DNA from: Auriscalpium vulgare
Taxonomy: Eukaryota > Basidiomycota > Agaricomycetes > Russulales > Auriscalpiaceae
Length of the DNA: 64,000 nucleotides
Assembly (NCBI GenBank): GCA_019915015.1
Contig: JAHBBC010000014.1
Span: 682,001 to 746,000 of the forward strand
Reading direction: 5' to 3'
This document shows positions 1 through 9,722 of this stretch, piece by piece. The notes below the pieces were generated by a model. It made no database searches, was not told the origin of the DNA, and saw only the letters and a list, made by a program, of their open reading frames with translations. The translations under genes were made by a program, and so were the position numbers. Within the stretch, counting starts at the first letter, position 1. Every line of letters starts with the position of its first letter.

Positions 1-232
1 GTCCCTCTCGTCCTTGATATATTCCCCCGACCATTGCCACCGCTGCGTAATTCCCCCTCAACTTTCGAAATAGTCCTCGCGCCCCCTCCGACATTCCTAG
101 CTTCCGTGACACATTCTTGGGAGCTCGCCCGCCGCGTCTCCAGCACTGCATCATTTCGGTGATCCGTGCTGTGTCTAGCTCGCGCACACCAGTCCATGTA
201 GTCTAATTAAAAATAAGACCGGTAGCTACCGG
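1..232 (-). repeat. Third, partial copy of the inverted-repeat arm
   Basis: These bases match 28629-28860 directly, and match 264-495 as an inverted copy, so the outer end of the 9.2-kb arm is present here a third time, running leftwards out of the window. The match stops at 232, inside the ACCGGTAGCTACCGGT palindrome; the next bases differ from the right arm. Only the arm end is visible, so how far the copy continues is unknown. It holds no gene of its own in this window. Confidence 0.85.
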
Positions 233-289
233 ACTTACCGGTCTGTCATTATAATGATCCGACCGGTAGCTACCGGTCTTATTTTTAAT
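206..289. mobile_element. 84-bp miniature element derived from the fold-back transposon ends
   Basis: Both ends read ATTAAAAATAAGACCGGTAG inwards, the same terminus as the large fold-back element at 28834-39935. A TA dinucleotide lies on each side (204-205 and 290-291), as expected of a TA target duplication. The inside is little more than the two termini joined, with the palindrome CATTATAATG. It sits exactly at the centre of the head-to-head arms (1-232 and 264 onwards). The surrounding sequence is itself palindromic, so the TA duplication alone is weak proof of transposition. Confidence 0.6.
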
Positions 290-291
290 TA

Positions 292-2340
292 GACTACATG
301 GACTGGTGTGCGCGAGCTAGACACAGCACGGATCACCGAAATGATGCAGTGCTGGAGACGCGGCGGGCGAGCTCCCAAGAATGTGTCACGGAAGCTAGGA
401 ATGTCGGAGGGGGCGCGAGGACTATTTCGAAAGTTGAGGGGGAATTACGCAGCGGTGGCAATGGTCGGGGGAATATATCAAGGACGAGAGGGACAAAGTA
501 CGAGGCGGTGACGAAGGAACAGAGGGGCGTATATAGGCCTGATCTCTGCGTTGAAGGTGCGGGGTGTCGAGGGAGAGAGTGGTGAGGCGTAGGGAGATTT
601 TGAAGGGCGAGAGGGGATTTGTCGAGGGTCGTGGTATTGATATTCGTATTGATATTGCGGCGTGGTATTGGTGTCAAAGTTTCATGCGTCTAAAAGCTAG
701 AGCGACGAGTTGTGGTGAAGTCAGGCCACTTCAGAAGCTCTTTCGAGATCCTGAGTACGAGGGGGAATAGTAACTTGTTCTTTCGTCCTCTAGCGACTCA
801 GAACTATTTGTACGACAAGCGAGTCAGAAATCCGTATCGTACGGACGTTGACATAGTGAAGACAAATACGATCTAAAACACAGGAGACGTGGGTCAGATA
901 TCACGGGGTACGACGTGGACGCGGGGGAGTGAGTATACGAGGGATGTGGCAAGAGAGGATCGTTGAATTAAGGATGGTTTAGGTTTAGTTCCGACTTACG
1001 ATCGCCGCTAGGGGGCGAAGTGCGTTGAGCGCTACTAGCGCTTAGGTCGTAAGGCACTGGTGGTGTATCGTAAAGTCGAGCAGGGTATCCGATGTATTCC
1101 GAGTGTAAATTGAAGGGAGGGACGTACAACGGGCGGTCTTGGCTCGCTGTGTAGCGCTCCTGTCTATCTCGGACGGCTGTGGATTAACGTAGGCGGGACC
1201 GTAGCATGGATCAAGATGTGGGGAATATCAAGGAATCGGGAGACACAGAAGGGAAGTGTGATTGACAGCCGCGGCGGCGCATCACGGCGGGGAAGGATTG
1301 TGGCGTGTGGCTCCGAGTCCGATAGCCGCTGTGTGACTGTTGTGCGGGGCCGTAGGATTGTGGTGTGTGGCTCGGGGCGCTTGGTGGGGCGTGTAGGCTA
1401 TTTCAAGTGCGTTTGGGGCGCTTTCGATAGACGCTGCGGGGTGGTAGTGAAACCTGATGGTGCGGACCAAGGCCGGCGGGCCGAGGTCACGTGATTTTGG
1501 AAGATGCCGAAAATGCCAAAAGTCGGGGGTTTCTCCGCTAGATGGCTGGGCAGGCGTATCACCTCCTCCTTATTGAAATACTGACCGTCCTCGGTCAGCA
1601 CGTAGAGGGAGTGACGCCTCGAAAGGAATACGCGGGCGGGAGGGAATACGAAAGTCGACGGCGCCAGTTCGTACATGATGGCATACTGGACCGCCTCCGA
1701 CCATGCCGAGCTTTGGCAACGAAGGAAAATGTGCCTGGCGTATTACGAAAAGGGATTGGCGCGTGTTGGACTCGTGTTCTGGGTGTCGGTGCGAAATGTG
1801 CGATGTTGTCGCGTGTCAGGTCCATGAGATACTTGCGTCGAGGGCTTCTTCTCTCCTTTCGAGGGATGTGCTGCGGCGGAGGAATTGTTGAAGCGTCGGA
1901 TATTTTTGTCGCAAGTCTCAAAGACTTTTTGAAAGTGTGGGAGCCAATAGCGGGGTTGGCCGGAGGCGAAAGAAGATGTGTCGGAATTTGGTAAGCCTAG
2001 GTCGGCAAATGTCGTGGGAGTGAAAGTGTTGCGCGAGGGACTCGAAATGCTTGAAATGAAATGATGACATCATGATTGAGTTTGACATGAGGCGATGGTC
2101 TGGGGCCGTTGGAAATAGGATCAAAAAGGTGAAGGTGGTTTCCTGAAGTCGAGGACAGCGGGGATGTTGCGTGGGTTTTCGAGTTGAAACAAATTTCGAG
2201 GAAGTCGGGTTCTGTAGTGTGTGCGCGGGAGTAGACGAAAGAGCAAGGGACGTGCGGCCGAGCGAAAAGGCATAAAAGGAGGTGGAATGCAATAGTTCTT
2301 GTCTGCATTCCCTTTTGTTGTCTCTGTTCCCCTGCGCTCA
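292..2340. other. 2-kb gene-poor stretch of element 1 upstream of its first gene
   Basis: I see no convincing gene here on either strand. Open frames are short and overlap each other in conflicting frames. A minus-strand stretch around 1540-1740 has protein-like composition but no continuous frame, and may be a relic. The stretch could be part of a very long LTR or leader of element 1, since it runs up to a TATA-like site and a transcribed gene. No second LTR copy of element 1 is in the window to test this. The mirror copy is 26783-28831. Confidence 0.5.
2271..2280 (+). promoter_or_regulatory. TATA-like box of the small element 1 gene
   Basis: CATAAAAGGA lies about 70 bp before the ATG at 2347, a normal spacing for a fungal TATA box. 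It is followed by a pyrimidine-rich leader. If element 1 is a retrotransposon, this would be the start of its genomic RNA as well. The mirror copy is near 26847-26856. Confidence 0.55.
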
Positions 2341-2346
2341 TTGCCC

Positions 2347-2953
2347 ATGTCCACTCGTCCTTCTTCCATTGAACTCTGCTTGACCGCTATCCGCAAGCGT
2401 CTTGACGCGTTCGACGCCGAGGCAACACCGGCCGACAAGCTGAACTGGTGCCTGCGTGTCGCCCAAGCCCTGGTAAGTGCTTCTTTTTGATCGCTTGACT
2501 TCCTTTGATCTCTGATGCTTCTTGATCGACAGTTCCAGATGCATACGTTCCCGCACAGCGCTACGCGGACTCAAGAGTTCGTCCACGAGTTCCAGGAGAT
2601 CGCCTTGAAGTACGGTGAGGAAACCTGGAAGGCTAAATCGTTCGGCTACATTTCTGTCGTGCCCGAAATGGACCAGGTATGTCTTCGTTGTCGTGCTGCT
2701 TGACTGGCGTTCCTAACGCTTTTTGTAGTCCAATTTAGATGACTCGGTCGACACCTTCTTCGCTGCTGCGGGGGATCCTGTTGACGCGGCTTCGACTCCG
2801 GTGGCGGGACCTAGCGTGGTTGTGCCTATGGAGGACGATTTCTTGCTGCCGCCTGTTGAGACGCTGCCTGAGCTCGAGTCGGAGGTCGGAGACGAGGGTA
2901 ATGAAGGTGAGGACGAGCTCTCGGAGGCCGTCTTGTCGTCGCCGCCGCTGTAA
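2347..2953 (+). CDS. Small three-exon gene carried by element 1 (about 164 aa, unknown function)
   Basis: Three exons (2347-2472, 2533-2676, 2729-2953) join in phase 0 throughout. The introns of 60 and 52 bp start GTAAGT and GTATGT, end in CAG/TAG, and the second has a CTAAC branch site. The product starts MSTRPSSIELCL; it has a helical N-terminal half rich in aromatic residues and an acidic, serine-rich C-terminal tail. I do not recognise a family. A TATA-like box lies 70 bp upstream and gag begins 290 bp downstream, so it may share the retroelement transcript. Introns in the sense direction should be lost on retrotransposition, so their presence suggests either expression from a transcript that is not reverse-transcribed or a host-like gene captured in DNA form. 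An identical copy is in the right arm. Confidence 0.65.
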
Positions 2954-3009
2954 CGCGGGCGAGCGCTATATGTGCATGCGCCGTATCGTCGGCTTTGTTT
3001 ACTCACGTT

Positions 3010-3095
3010 TGGATGCCGTAGTTGTAGTAGCGCCTTCCAGTTATGGGAAGGCATCTTCTTTAACTTGTACATCCATTCTACACCTACGGCATCCA
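3010..3095 (+). other. Structured leader with 12-bp stem and inner hairpin (possible primer site of element 1)
   Basis: TGGATGCCGTAG (3010-3021) pairs perfectly with CTACGGCATCCA (3084-3095). Inside, GCCTTCC (3032-3038) and GGAAGGC (3046-3052) form a 7-bp stem with a 7-nt loop. The start TGG suits a retroelement primer-binding site, and it lies between the small gene and gag where such a site would be. The fold recalls a tRNA but lacks a recognisable B box or normal anticodon loop. A primer site that can pair within its own RNA suggests self-priming; this is inference. The mirror copy is 26032-26117. Confidence 0.5.
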
Positions 3096-3243
3096 CCGAT
3101 TCCTATGGAAAACACGTGGATTCCGTTCAGCAGGAGTGATCAGCAAGTATCCAAGATCAAGACGCCTTACAGTTTTTTGAACGCCACAGTATGTTGATTC
3201 GATACGACTCATTTTACTAACTAAGGTCATCTAGAAAGCTACG

Positions 3244-4547
3244 ATGGCACCGAGTCGAGCTAAGGACCCAAAAAAGACTCGTGTATCCCCCCGACTCGGC
3301 GGGAACACGAAACAGTCGAGCGTGACGACACCCTCCGCCCCTACTGAGCGGACGGGCACGCCCACTGACGGATCGAAAGTGCGTACCCCAGCTCCCGGAA
3401 TTGTCGCCGAGCTTAACAGCCCCAATGCGATGCCGGGACCGTCTGATCCCCAGCCCGATCCGCCGCCGGAGATGGATGGTCACTCGGGGAGCGCAATGAT
3501 GTCGCTCACGGACATCGAGCAGGCGCTGGATGGGTCGGACGAGGAGACGCACGCGGGATCTCGAGTGGACAAGGGCAAGGGACGCGCACCTACAGAGGTA
3601 CCCGAACCCCTTGGCACCCAGATAATGGACCCTCGACTTGTTGCTATGCTTGATGATCTACAATTACATGTTGTTGCCCACAAATCCCAGCTCGAGACTG
3701 CGTCGATTGTGTCCGAGCAAGCGAGGCAATCGGTGCAAGCAGCTACAGTGGCTCGCGCCCAAATTCTGAATTTGATACAGGGCATCATGCACCAGTACGG
3801 GCCACCTGGATCGAGCAACGCGAGAGACGCCATGTATGGCTCTCCCCCACTGATCAAGCAGGAGGAGACTGAAGTCGACCTCAGTCAGCTTGAACCGGCG
3901 CCCCCGATGAGTATAGTGGTGACCCCTCCTAGTACGACGAGCACTGCAGGAGTAACACCGACGGTCGGATTGGGTACACGCACTGCAGAGGAGGGTCGCC
4001 GGAATTTAGAGAAACATCATGCCCGGATGGCCGATATGATACAAAAAACTACCCCAATGGCCAGGACGGACTCACGATCGACTGATGATGAGGGAGCACT
4101 GATGGACTACGCACGCGATGACGACGCAGTGCACACTGTCTCCCAGAAGCCACGCAAGGTTACCGATAAACGCGCCCGTATCGCAGAGCCGTACACCAGT
4201 GTAACACCGTGGAGCGTAACCCCCGTGAAAAGGCGCGTGAAGCCACTGCCACCCCACGCTACCCCGAAGTCCGGAGTGTTGGGTGTACTTGACCCTGCTG
4301 AGCGAATCAAGGAGATGGTATTATCCCGCGTTAGTGAGGCCGTCAGTTTAGGATTCCAGATCAAGGGGCTTAAGTTCACGATGCCCGGAGGGTACGATGG
4401 CGAGGACAACCTAATAACATTTGAAGTATGGCTAGGTGCTTTGCTTCGCTGGCTGCGACTTAGCCAAGCCGTCGGTCCAGAATATGACGCACTGCGGTTG
4501 GATGCCCTGGGACTTGGGGTCAATGGGCCAATGCATGCATGGCAGTA
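3244..4547 (+). pseudogene. gag: Element 1 gag, N-terminal part, interrupted
   Basis: Starts with MAPSRAKDPKK after a leader intron (3189-3234: GTATGT, branch TACTAAC, TAG). The first 300 residues are low-complexity, rich in T, P and S, typical of basidiomycete retroelement Gag leaders. Near the end, FEVWLGALLRWLRL matches the start of the retrotransposon Gag fold. The frame is then cut at 4547 by a 914-bp AT-rich element, and in the present sequence terminates at TAA 4558-4560. Gag coding resumes at 5464. Removing the insert plus one TA would restore the frame in phase but leave a TAA at the scar, so the gene was probably damaged for another reason too. Confidence 0.8.
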
Positions 4548-5461
4548 CAATTGCTCTTAATCGTTTAGGGGGGAGGGGGGGGTGTCCATTTCCAGTACAA
4601 CTCACTGTCTGTCAGTGTAGCTGTCTGCATATAATATAACAACCTGCTTCACCTCACGCTGCCTACCCTGCAACACACTGACCTGTTACCCCACCTTGCA
4701 CTCTGACGCATCACGCACACAGCCTACATGTTCTGCACAACATCACACCCCACGTTGCCTGCACAGTACCACAGTGCTATGTTGATATACTGACATACAA
4801 ATATGTCATGCTTTACACTTCCTTTGCACTGACATACAAGTTAGCACACTACCTGTGCTGTGACATGATACCCCATCTTGCATTGCACCCCACACTGCAC
4901 ATGCTGACATGACATCCCACCTGTTATTGTCCCCTTGCACAGATACAATACACTACCATTCTGTAGGCAAGGGGATGGATGGTCCCTGTAGACTATACCT
5001 AGACACATTAAGTCAGTGTATATGTCTCTATTTTCTGTCAATCTATGCTGTTAGACTGTATTAAATTAGCTTAATATATAGGTGGTAGGTTCAGTACACA
5101 CTTGTAATAGCTTGGGTAGAAAGAAAAATAACATAGTAACTTGGGTCAACTGACTGATACCCAAAACCTCTGTCTACAACACCCGTGGGAACTTTTTTCC
5201 AAAAGAAAGAAAATATGAGGCCTGTCTTTCTCATCACAGAACAATTGGAATCATATACATATCTAGACTAGTTAGTTTGAAAAATGCCAAATACGTATAG
5301 ACACGAGTGTGGGATAGAAAGTATAGGTAAAAGTCACTTAGGTAAGAATTACTGAATTAGGCAGGTGGAACAGCCGTGGGAATAAATTTCCTTTCGTGCT
5401 TTTCCTGAAGCACACTTTTTGACCTGACTGGTTAGAGAAATAAACAATTAAGAGTTAATTG
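4548..5461. mobile_element. 914-bp AT-rich TIR element inserted in gag of element 1
   Basis: The left end CAATTGCTCTTAATCGTTTA and the inverted right end CAATTAACTCTTAATTGTTTA form an imperfect 20-bp TIR. A TA lies on both sides (4546-4547 and 5462-5463), the duplication of Tc1/mariner-type elements. Length plus TA is 916 bp, leaving the flanking gag halves in register. It has no coding capacity and is much more AT-rich than its host, so it is best seen as non-autonomous. A G-rich run (4567-4589) followed by TGTCC resembles a polypurine tract and LTR start, so a solo LTR is the alternative. A copy at the mirrored site (23667-24579) shows insertion preceded arm duplication. Confidence 0.7.
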
Positions 5462-5463
5462 TA

Positions 5464-6937
5464 ACAATGTCTCACCGACCGTGCGGCAAAGTGGTATAAT
5501 GATGAGATTGAGTCACCCACCCGTTCGCAGGTGAACTGGACGTTCTTAGATGCTATTCTGGCTCTATTCCGTCGGTTCATTGTGGGCAAGAGTGACCAAA
5601 CCGCGCTAGAACAGTTCATGTCAACACAATTCTCTCGCAAAGGCGGTGTCGCCGAGTTTTATAGTGAACTACGCACTAGATCGACGCGGCTGGTAGAACT
5701 CCCCAATGATTATACCTTCCGCAAACTCTTTGTTAGTGGACTGCCGGCCGACATTGTGGAGATAATATATAAGCATAAAGGAATAGTGGCGGAAGAAGGT
5801 ACCACCGCGGAGCTGCTCACCGCTGCCCTTGAAGCGGAGGCGGGGACCCGAGCCTACCGCCAGATGCTAGAGAGTCTGGGGCGTACACGATCATCGAGCG
5901 CAACTGCTGCAGCCACCTCGAACGTGAACAACAGCCCAAAGATGACACGCACCAAGGGCGATTCCTACAGTTCAGTACGCACGCATCGCGATGCAACGGA
6001 CGCTAGACCAGGGAACAATCGCGAAGTCAGTGATCGTGACCGTAGCCGTGGGGGGAATAATGAACGACCCCGCAATCGTGAACCATCGACACAGCGTTGT
6101 GACTCACGATATAACCGCGAACCCTCCGCATCGCGTCCCAAACCAGACCGGAAGTCAGTAATCTGTTTCGCTTGTGGGGGCGTGGGACATTATGCGGGTG
6201 ACTCAGAGTGCCCCAAAACCGGCCAGCCCCGCGTGTATGCGGCACGCATGGTCGACGCCGACGATGACGCGGCGGCCAACGATTTGGAACTAGAGGGGGA
6301 GGGCCCAACCAATGAGAACGACGCGTTGTTGGGAAAAGAAGTACCATTAGACGACGATGAGGACAGCCCCCTAGGTGCACAATACGAATCTGCGGATGAT
6401 GTCGCGGAAGACTATGAGATCAGCGGCTCGGACGTGGACGAGGATGATATTGGCCCACCTATGTGATTGGCCACTATGCGCCTGGCTGCAATGCGGTTAC
6501 AACCTGCGGACGCCGCAGAAGAAGATACACCAGTGATTGAACCAACATTGGCTATCAATGTACCCGCTCCAACCACGAACGGCACTGCCGGTTCTCACTC
6601 GCCCATAGGGAGCACACCTGATGGAGGCTGGAACGGTACAGAGGCCATATCGCTCACCTGGGGGCCAGGACCACAGTGGTCAGAGCAAGGTGATGGTGTG
6701 GAGTGGGGAGACTACGACCCAGAGAGAGCTTGGACAGCAGGAGATCCCCCGCTCCCATTACCTCCACAGCCGATCGAGTATGCAGACGATGTAATCGTCC
6801 CACAACGCACCCCGCCTGATGAACCCCAGAGATTTACTGTGATCAGTCGCGACGGGGAGGACCAAGTTAATAGCGTCGAAGAGGCTTACCAGAATGGCAT
6901 AGACATTGGCATTCAGATGGCGCAGCGCGCCGTATAA
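5464..6937 (+). pseudogene. gag: Element 1 gag, C-terminal part with zinc knuckle and in-frame UGA
   Basis: Coding resumes with CLTDRAAKWYNDEI and continues through a typical Gag helical region (FLDAILALFRRFI, FRKLFVSGLP). An Arg/Ser-rich stretch follows, then a CCHC zinc knuckle (CFACGGVGHYAGDSEC, about 6168-6215) and an acidic tail. A UGA at 6464-6466 is followed in the same frame by 156 more codons ending at 6937. This could be translational readthrough between gag and pol, as in some retroelements, or a simple nonsense mutation. In the mirror copy (22192-23664) a C-run is one base shorter near 6749, breaking the extended frame. Confidence 0.75.
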
Positions 6938-7020
6938 GGGGCAGCTCGTGCCATGGAAAGCTCTGACCCTCGGATACCCGGCATGGATCACGCCGACTTT
7001 CTGCACCTACCACCCCCGAC

Positions 7021-7386
7021 GTGTCGTCACCACGTGCGACCGGACGTCCCGCTGGCGACGATACCGACCGAGACTCTGTTGAAGAAATATCAGAACTTCA
7101 GATCATGGCGACTCACGTACTCCCCAAAACCGAGAACGTCCCGAAATGGGCTTATACTTCCAACATTCGCCGGCAGTCAACGCTGGCAGAACAGCCTGAC
7201 CGTAGTCCACGACTGCACCAGGTGTTAGCTGCAAATATTAAAGTTGGCAGCGCCGAAATGTACGTACTCTTCGACAGCGGGAGTACCACGAATGGGATCA
7301 GCCATGAGGCGGCCCACATTGCAAGAATGGATGTGTTCCAGCTCAAGGAGCCGATGACGCTTCAGCTCGGATGTGTTGGGAGCCGG
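7021..7386 (+). pseudogene. Element 1 aspartic protease start, cut by element 2
   Basis: The frame encodes the beginning of a retropepsin-like domain: LAANIKVGSAEMYVLFDSGS with the catalytic DSG, then a helix and TLQLGCVGS. It is cut at 7387, where the LTR of element 2 begins; the last two or three codons of the open frame are LTR sequence. No further part of element 1 pol is in the window. The reverse transcriptase would be expected beyond element 2, but the locus is rearranged there. The mirror copy lies at 21743-22108. Confidence 0.75.
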
Positions 7387-8043
7387 TGATAGGTTCAGGC
7401 CGCGGGCAAGCGTGTAGCGAGACGTCGCAAGACGGGGAAGCAGCATGCGAGGCGCAGGGTCGCGGGAGCGGGGGTGATGGGAACGTGGCCCGGCGACCCA
7501 GGAGCAACCGGGACTGGCAACGGAACGGATCACCGGAACAGGCTAGATCGGGAGGGCTTAGCGACGTAGGTAGAGCCACTACTTAGGGAGCTGCGCGAGA
7601 CGTAGCAACCCAAATCAACCTGTGGGCGGCGCAAGCCACCCACACCCTTTACCTCACAGAAACTGTAGCCTGAGGCACTACCAGACTTAGGAAGGCAGGA
7701 CCCCACCGATGTGGGAACAGGTAGGCAGGCGGACAGGCAAGAGGGGGTGCGACGGCCCATAGGCGGACGCTTCGCACACGGGTGCGAAGCACTCGGAGGA
7801 GGATCCCGTAGAGGGCATCCCCAGGCAGGTGAGTGTTTAGTTTGGTGTTTAGGCGGTAGGAGGTGGCCCCGCATGACCGCGGGGAGGGCACGAAGCGCAA
7901 CAGCGACACGAACACCTTCCCACTCAGCAAGTCTAGTCACCCGGACTGGATCGCGACGTATAGGAGGCAGTGTTGGTGGTTGTTGTCCTGTGAGGCACTC
8001 GCCGCACGCCCCGCTAGGGTCCGTCCCGGGTGATAGCGTATCA
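7387..8043 (+). repeat. 5' LTR of gypsy element 2
   Basis: The stretch begins TGATAGG and ends CGTATCA, giving the TGATA...TATCA inverted ends expected of an LTR. It lies exactly where the element 1 protease is interrupted, and a primer-binding-like site follows after three bases. Length is 657 bp. No 3' LTR partner is visible after pol, because that side ends in antisense genes and a rearranged junction; the only other copy is the mirrored one at 21086-21742. LTR identity therefore rests on ends and position, not on a pair. Confidence 0.65.
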
Positions 8044-8046
8044 TTT

Positions 8047-8064
8047 TGGAGCCCACCGCGAGGG
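8047..8064 (+). other. Candidate primer-binding site of element 2
   Basis: TGGAGCCCACCGCGAGGG begins three bases after the LTR end. TGG is the complement of the tRNA CCA end, and position is as expected for a tRNA-primed gypsy element. I cannot name the tRNA. Confidence 0.5.
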
Positions 8065-8133
8065 GTATGGTGATGACGATCGTGTTCGAGCTTTAAAATC
8101 AGCCTCGTAGACGGCACCCGGTTGCTGATCAAC

Positions 8134-9722
8134 ATGGCGCCGAAACCCAAGATAGCCCACCTCCCAAAACACAGCCGCAGAGGACCACGAGGGCGGACGC
8201 TCGCAATACGTCGCGACAGGCGGCCATAGAGGCAGAAATCGAGGAACCACAAGACGAACAGGGGGAAGTCTCATCGCTATCAAGTCTGCCATCAGAAGAA
8301 GAGGATCCGCATGGACCGACCCTCAGTAGGGAGATCCGACGCGCCGGAGAGGACCCTAGGTCCCTGATCACAGGAGGGGATCGCGTCACGATCGAGGGAC
8401 TAGAAGGTTTGCTTCTGAATTCTGATGGTGGCGATAGCGACCATCACACACGGCATGATCCGGAGGGGGAATGCTCGAGGAACGAACGGGTCAGTCCGGG
8501 ATGGGGACGGGCCGTTTCCTTACAAGATAGGACTTCGCGAAACGTCGCGGAAGCTAGCAACAATCCCCAAGAAGCTCTATCAAGCCGTTCGAACCCCAGC
8601 AACCCAAAGTCGCCAACACAGTCAGGAATGAGCACACAGCAACAAGGAACAGGAACGGGTGGAGGAGGCGGCGGCGGAGGCGGCGGCGGTGGAGGAGGGG
8701 GAGGCGGCGGACAACAGGCAATACCGCCTCAGCCCAACGTCGCGCCAGTCGCAATGCCCACCCGCGGGGACCGCAACGCACCGTCTTTCAATCAGAAAGC
8801 CCGCGAGTTACCGCGTTACTTCGACGAGCTGAACCATCTCTTTGCCCGGGCTCAACTAGCGGATGATACGGCGAAGAAGGGCCACGCAGTGCGTTACCTA
8901 GACGTCGCGACGGCTGAGGAGTGGGAAGCGAGGCCGGAGTTTAAGGATCCCACCAAGACCTACCAAGACTTTCAGGACGCCATTGTTAAACTGTACCCGG
9001 GAGCCGATGAGGACCGCAAGTATACCATCGCGGACATGGACGCGCTCGTAGGCAGTCGGTACCGTCTGGGCATTGCGTCCGGCGGCGAGCTCAGCGAATT
9101 CTATCGGCAGTTCTTCGCGATCACCGACTTCCTGGTTAAGAAAAGCAGGATCTCGACCCGTGAGCGCGATATCGCGTTCCTTCGCGCTTTCCAGGACAGC
9201 CTCATGAAAAGGGTGGCGACGAGACTGCAGATCAAATTGCCGGACCACGATAAAGAAACACCGTACCCCATGGCCGACGTACTAGAGGCAGGAGAGTACG
9301 AGCTGAGGGGCACTCCCTCAATCGTACCAGCGGTCAGCGCAGGTCCGGCAGTGGCGGTTGCAACGACGGAGCCTGTAATCAAAATAGAACAGTTTCAAGA
9401 AGCAATCAAAGCCGCTGTCGCCGAACAGTTCGCGCGGATGCTCGTCAACCAGGGGAACGGCGGAGGTCAGAGGGGTTATGGGGGTACCTCGGGAACTCAA
9501 CAGCCGCGCGCCACGCAAGGAAATCAAGGCGGACAGGGGGGGCCGTCAGGATGCCTTTTCTGCGGCCAAACGGGGCACTTCGTCAGGGAATGTATGGTGG
9601 TCCAGGACTACATCGCGACGGGTCGCGTATCTAGGGACCACAACAACCGGGTCGTTCTGAAGGGTGGAGGACTTATCCCGCTAGGAGAAGGCCCGCTGAA
9701 GCAGCGTGTGGATGCGTACTAA
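8134..9722 (+). CDS. gag: Element 2 Gag with poly-glycine tract and zinc knuckle
   Basis: Starts at ATG 8134 (MAPKPKIA), changes frame by one base near 8160, then reads openly from about 8165 to 9722. Features in order: an acidic, serine-rich leader; about 18 consecutive glycines (near 8659-8712); the Gag helical domain (ARELPRYFDELNHLF, about 8800-9200); and a CCHC knuckle CLFCGQTGHFVREC (about 9550-9591). It should form the particle shell that packages the element RNA. It overlaps the protease frame by 17 bases at its end. The early frame change occurs in both arms, so it predates the duplication or reflects collapsed reads. The 3' end beyond 9478 lies outside the arm. Confidence 0.85.

Larger units (their letters stand above)
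235..9478 (+). repeat. Left arm of a 9.2-kb inverted repeat
   Basis: The reverse complement of 19651-28888 matches this stretch base for base wherever compared; paired coordinates sum to 29123 at the outer end and 29129 at the inner end. Thus the arms differ by about six net single-base indels in 9.24 kb. Those I located are homopolymer changes, for example five versus four C near 6749 and five versus four G near 1529. The arm contains element 1, the AT-rich insertion in its gag, and the LTR and gag start of element 2. It ends inside the element 2 gag, so the duplication happened after both insertions. Confidence 0.93.

Noticed and set aside
3010..3095. A tRNA gene
   Set aside because: The outer stem is tRNA-like, but there is no clear B box, the anticodon loop lacks the usual T33, and the D and T arms do not form.
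4548..5461. A fungal intron inside gag
   Set aside because: It is far longer than the other introns, has inverted ends and TA flanks, and the bases after 5464 before any plausible acceptor already code for the Gag domain.
7530..8252. Long minus-strand open frame (240 codons) and its mirror copy at 20877-21599
   Set aside because: It lies antisense across the LTR and gag leader of element 2, has no introns, start context or family features, and its composition is that of the opposite strand of GC-rich DNA.
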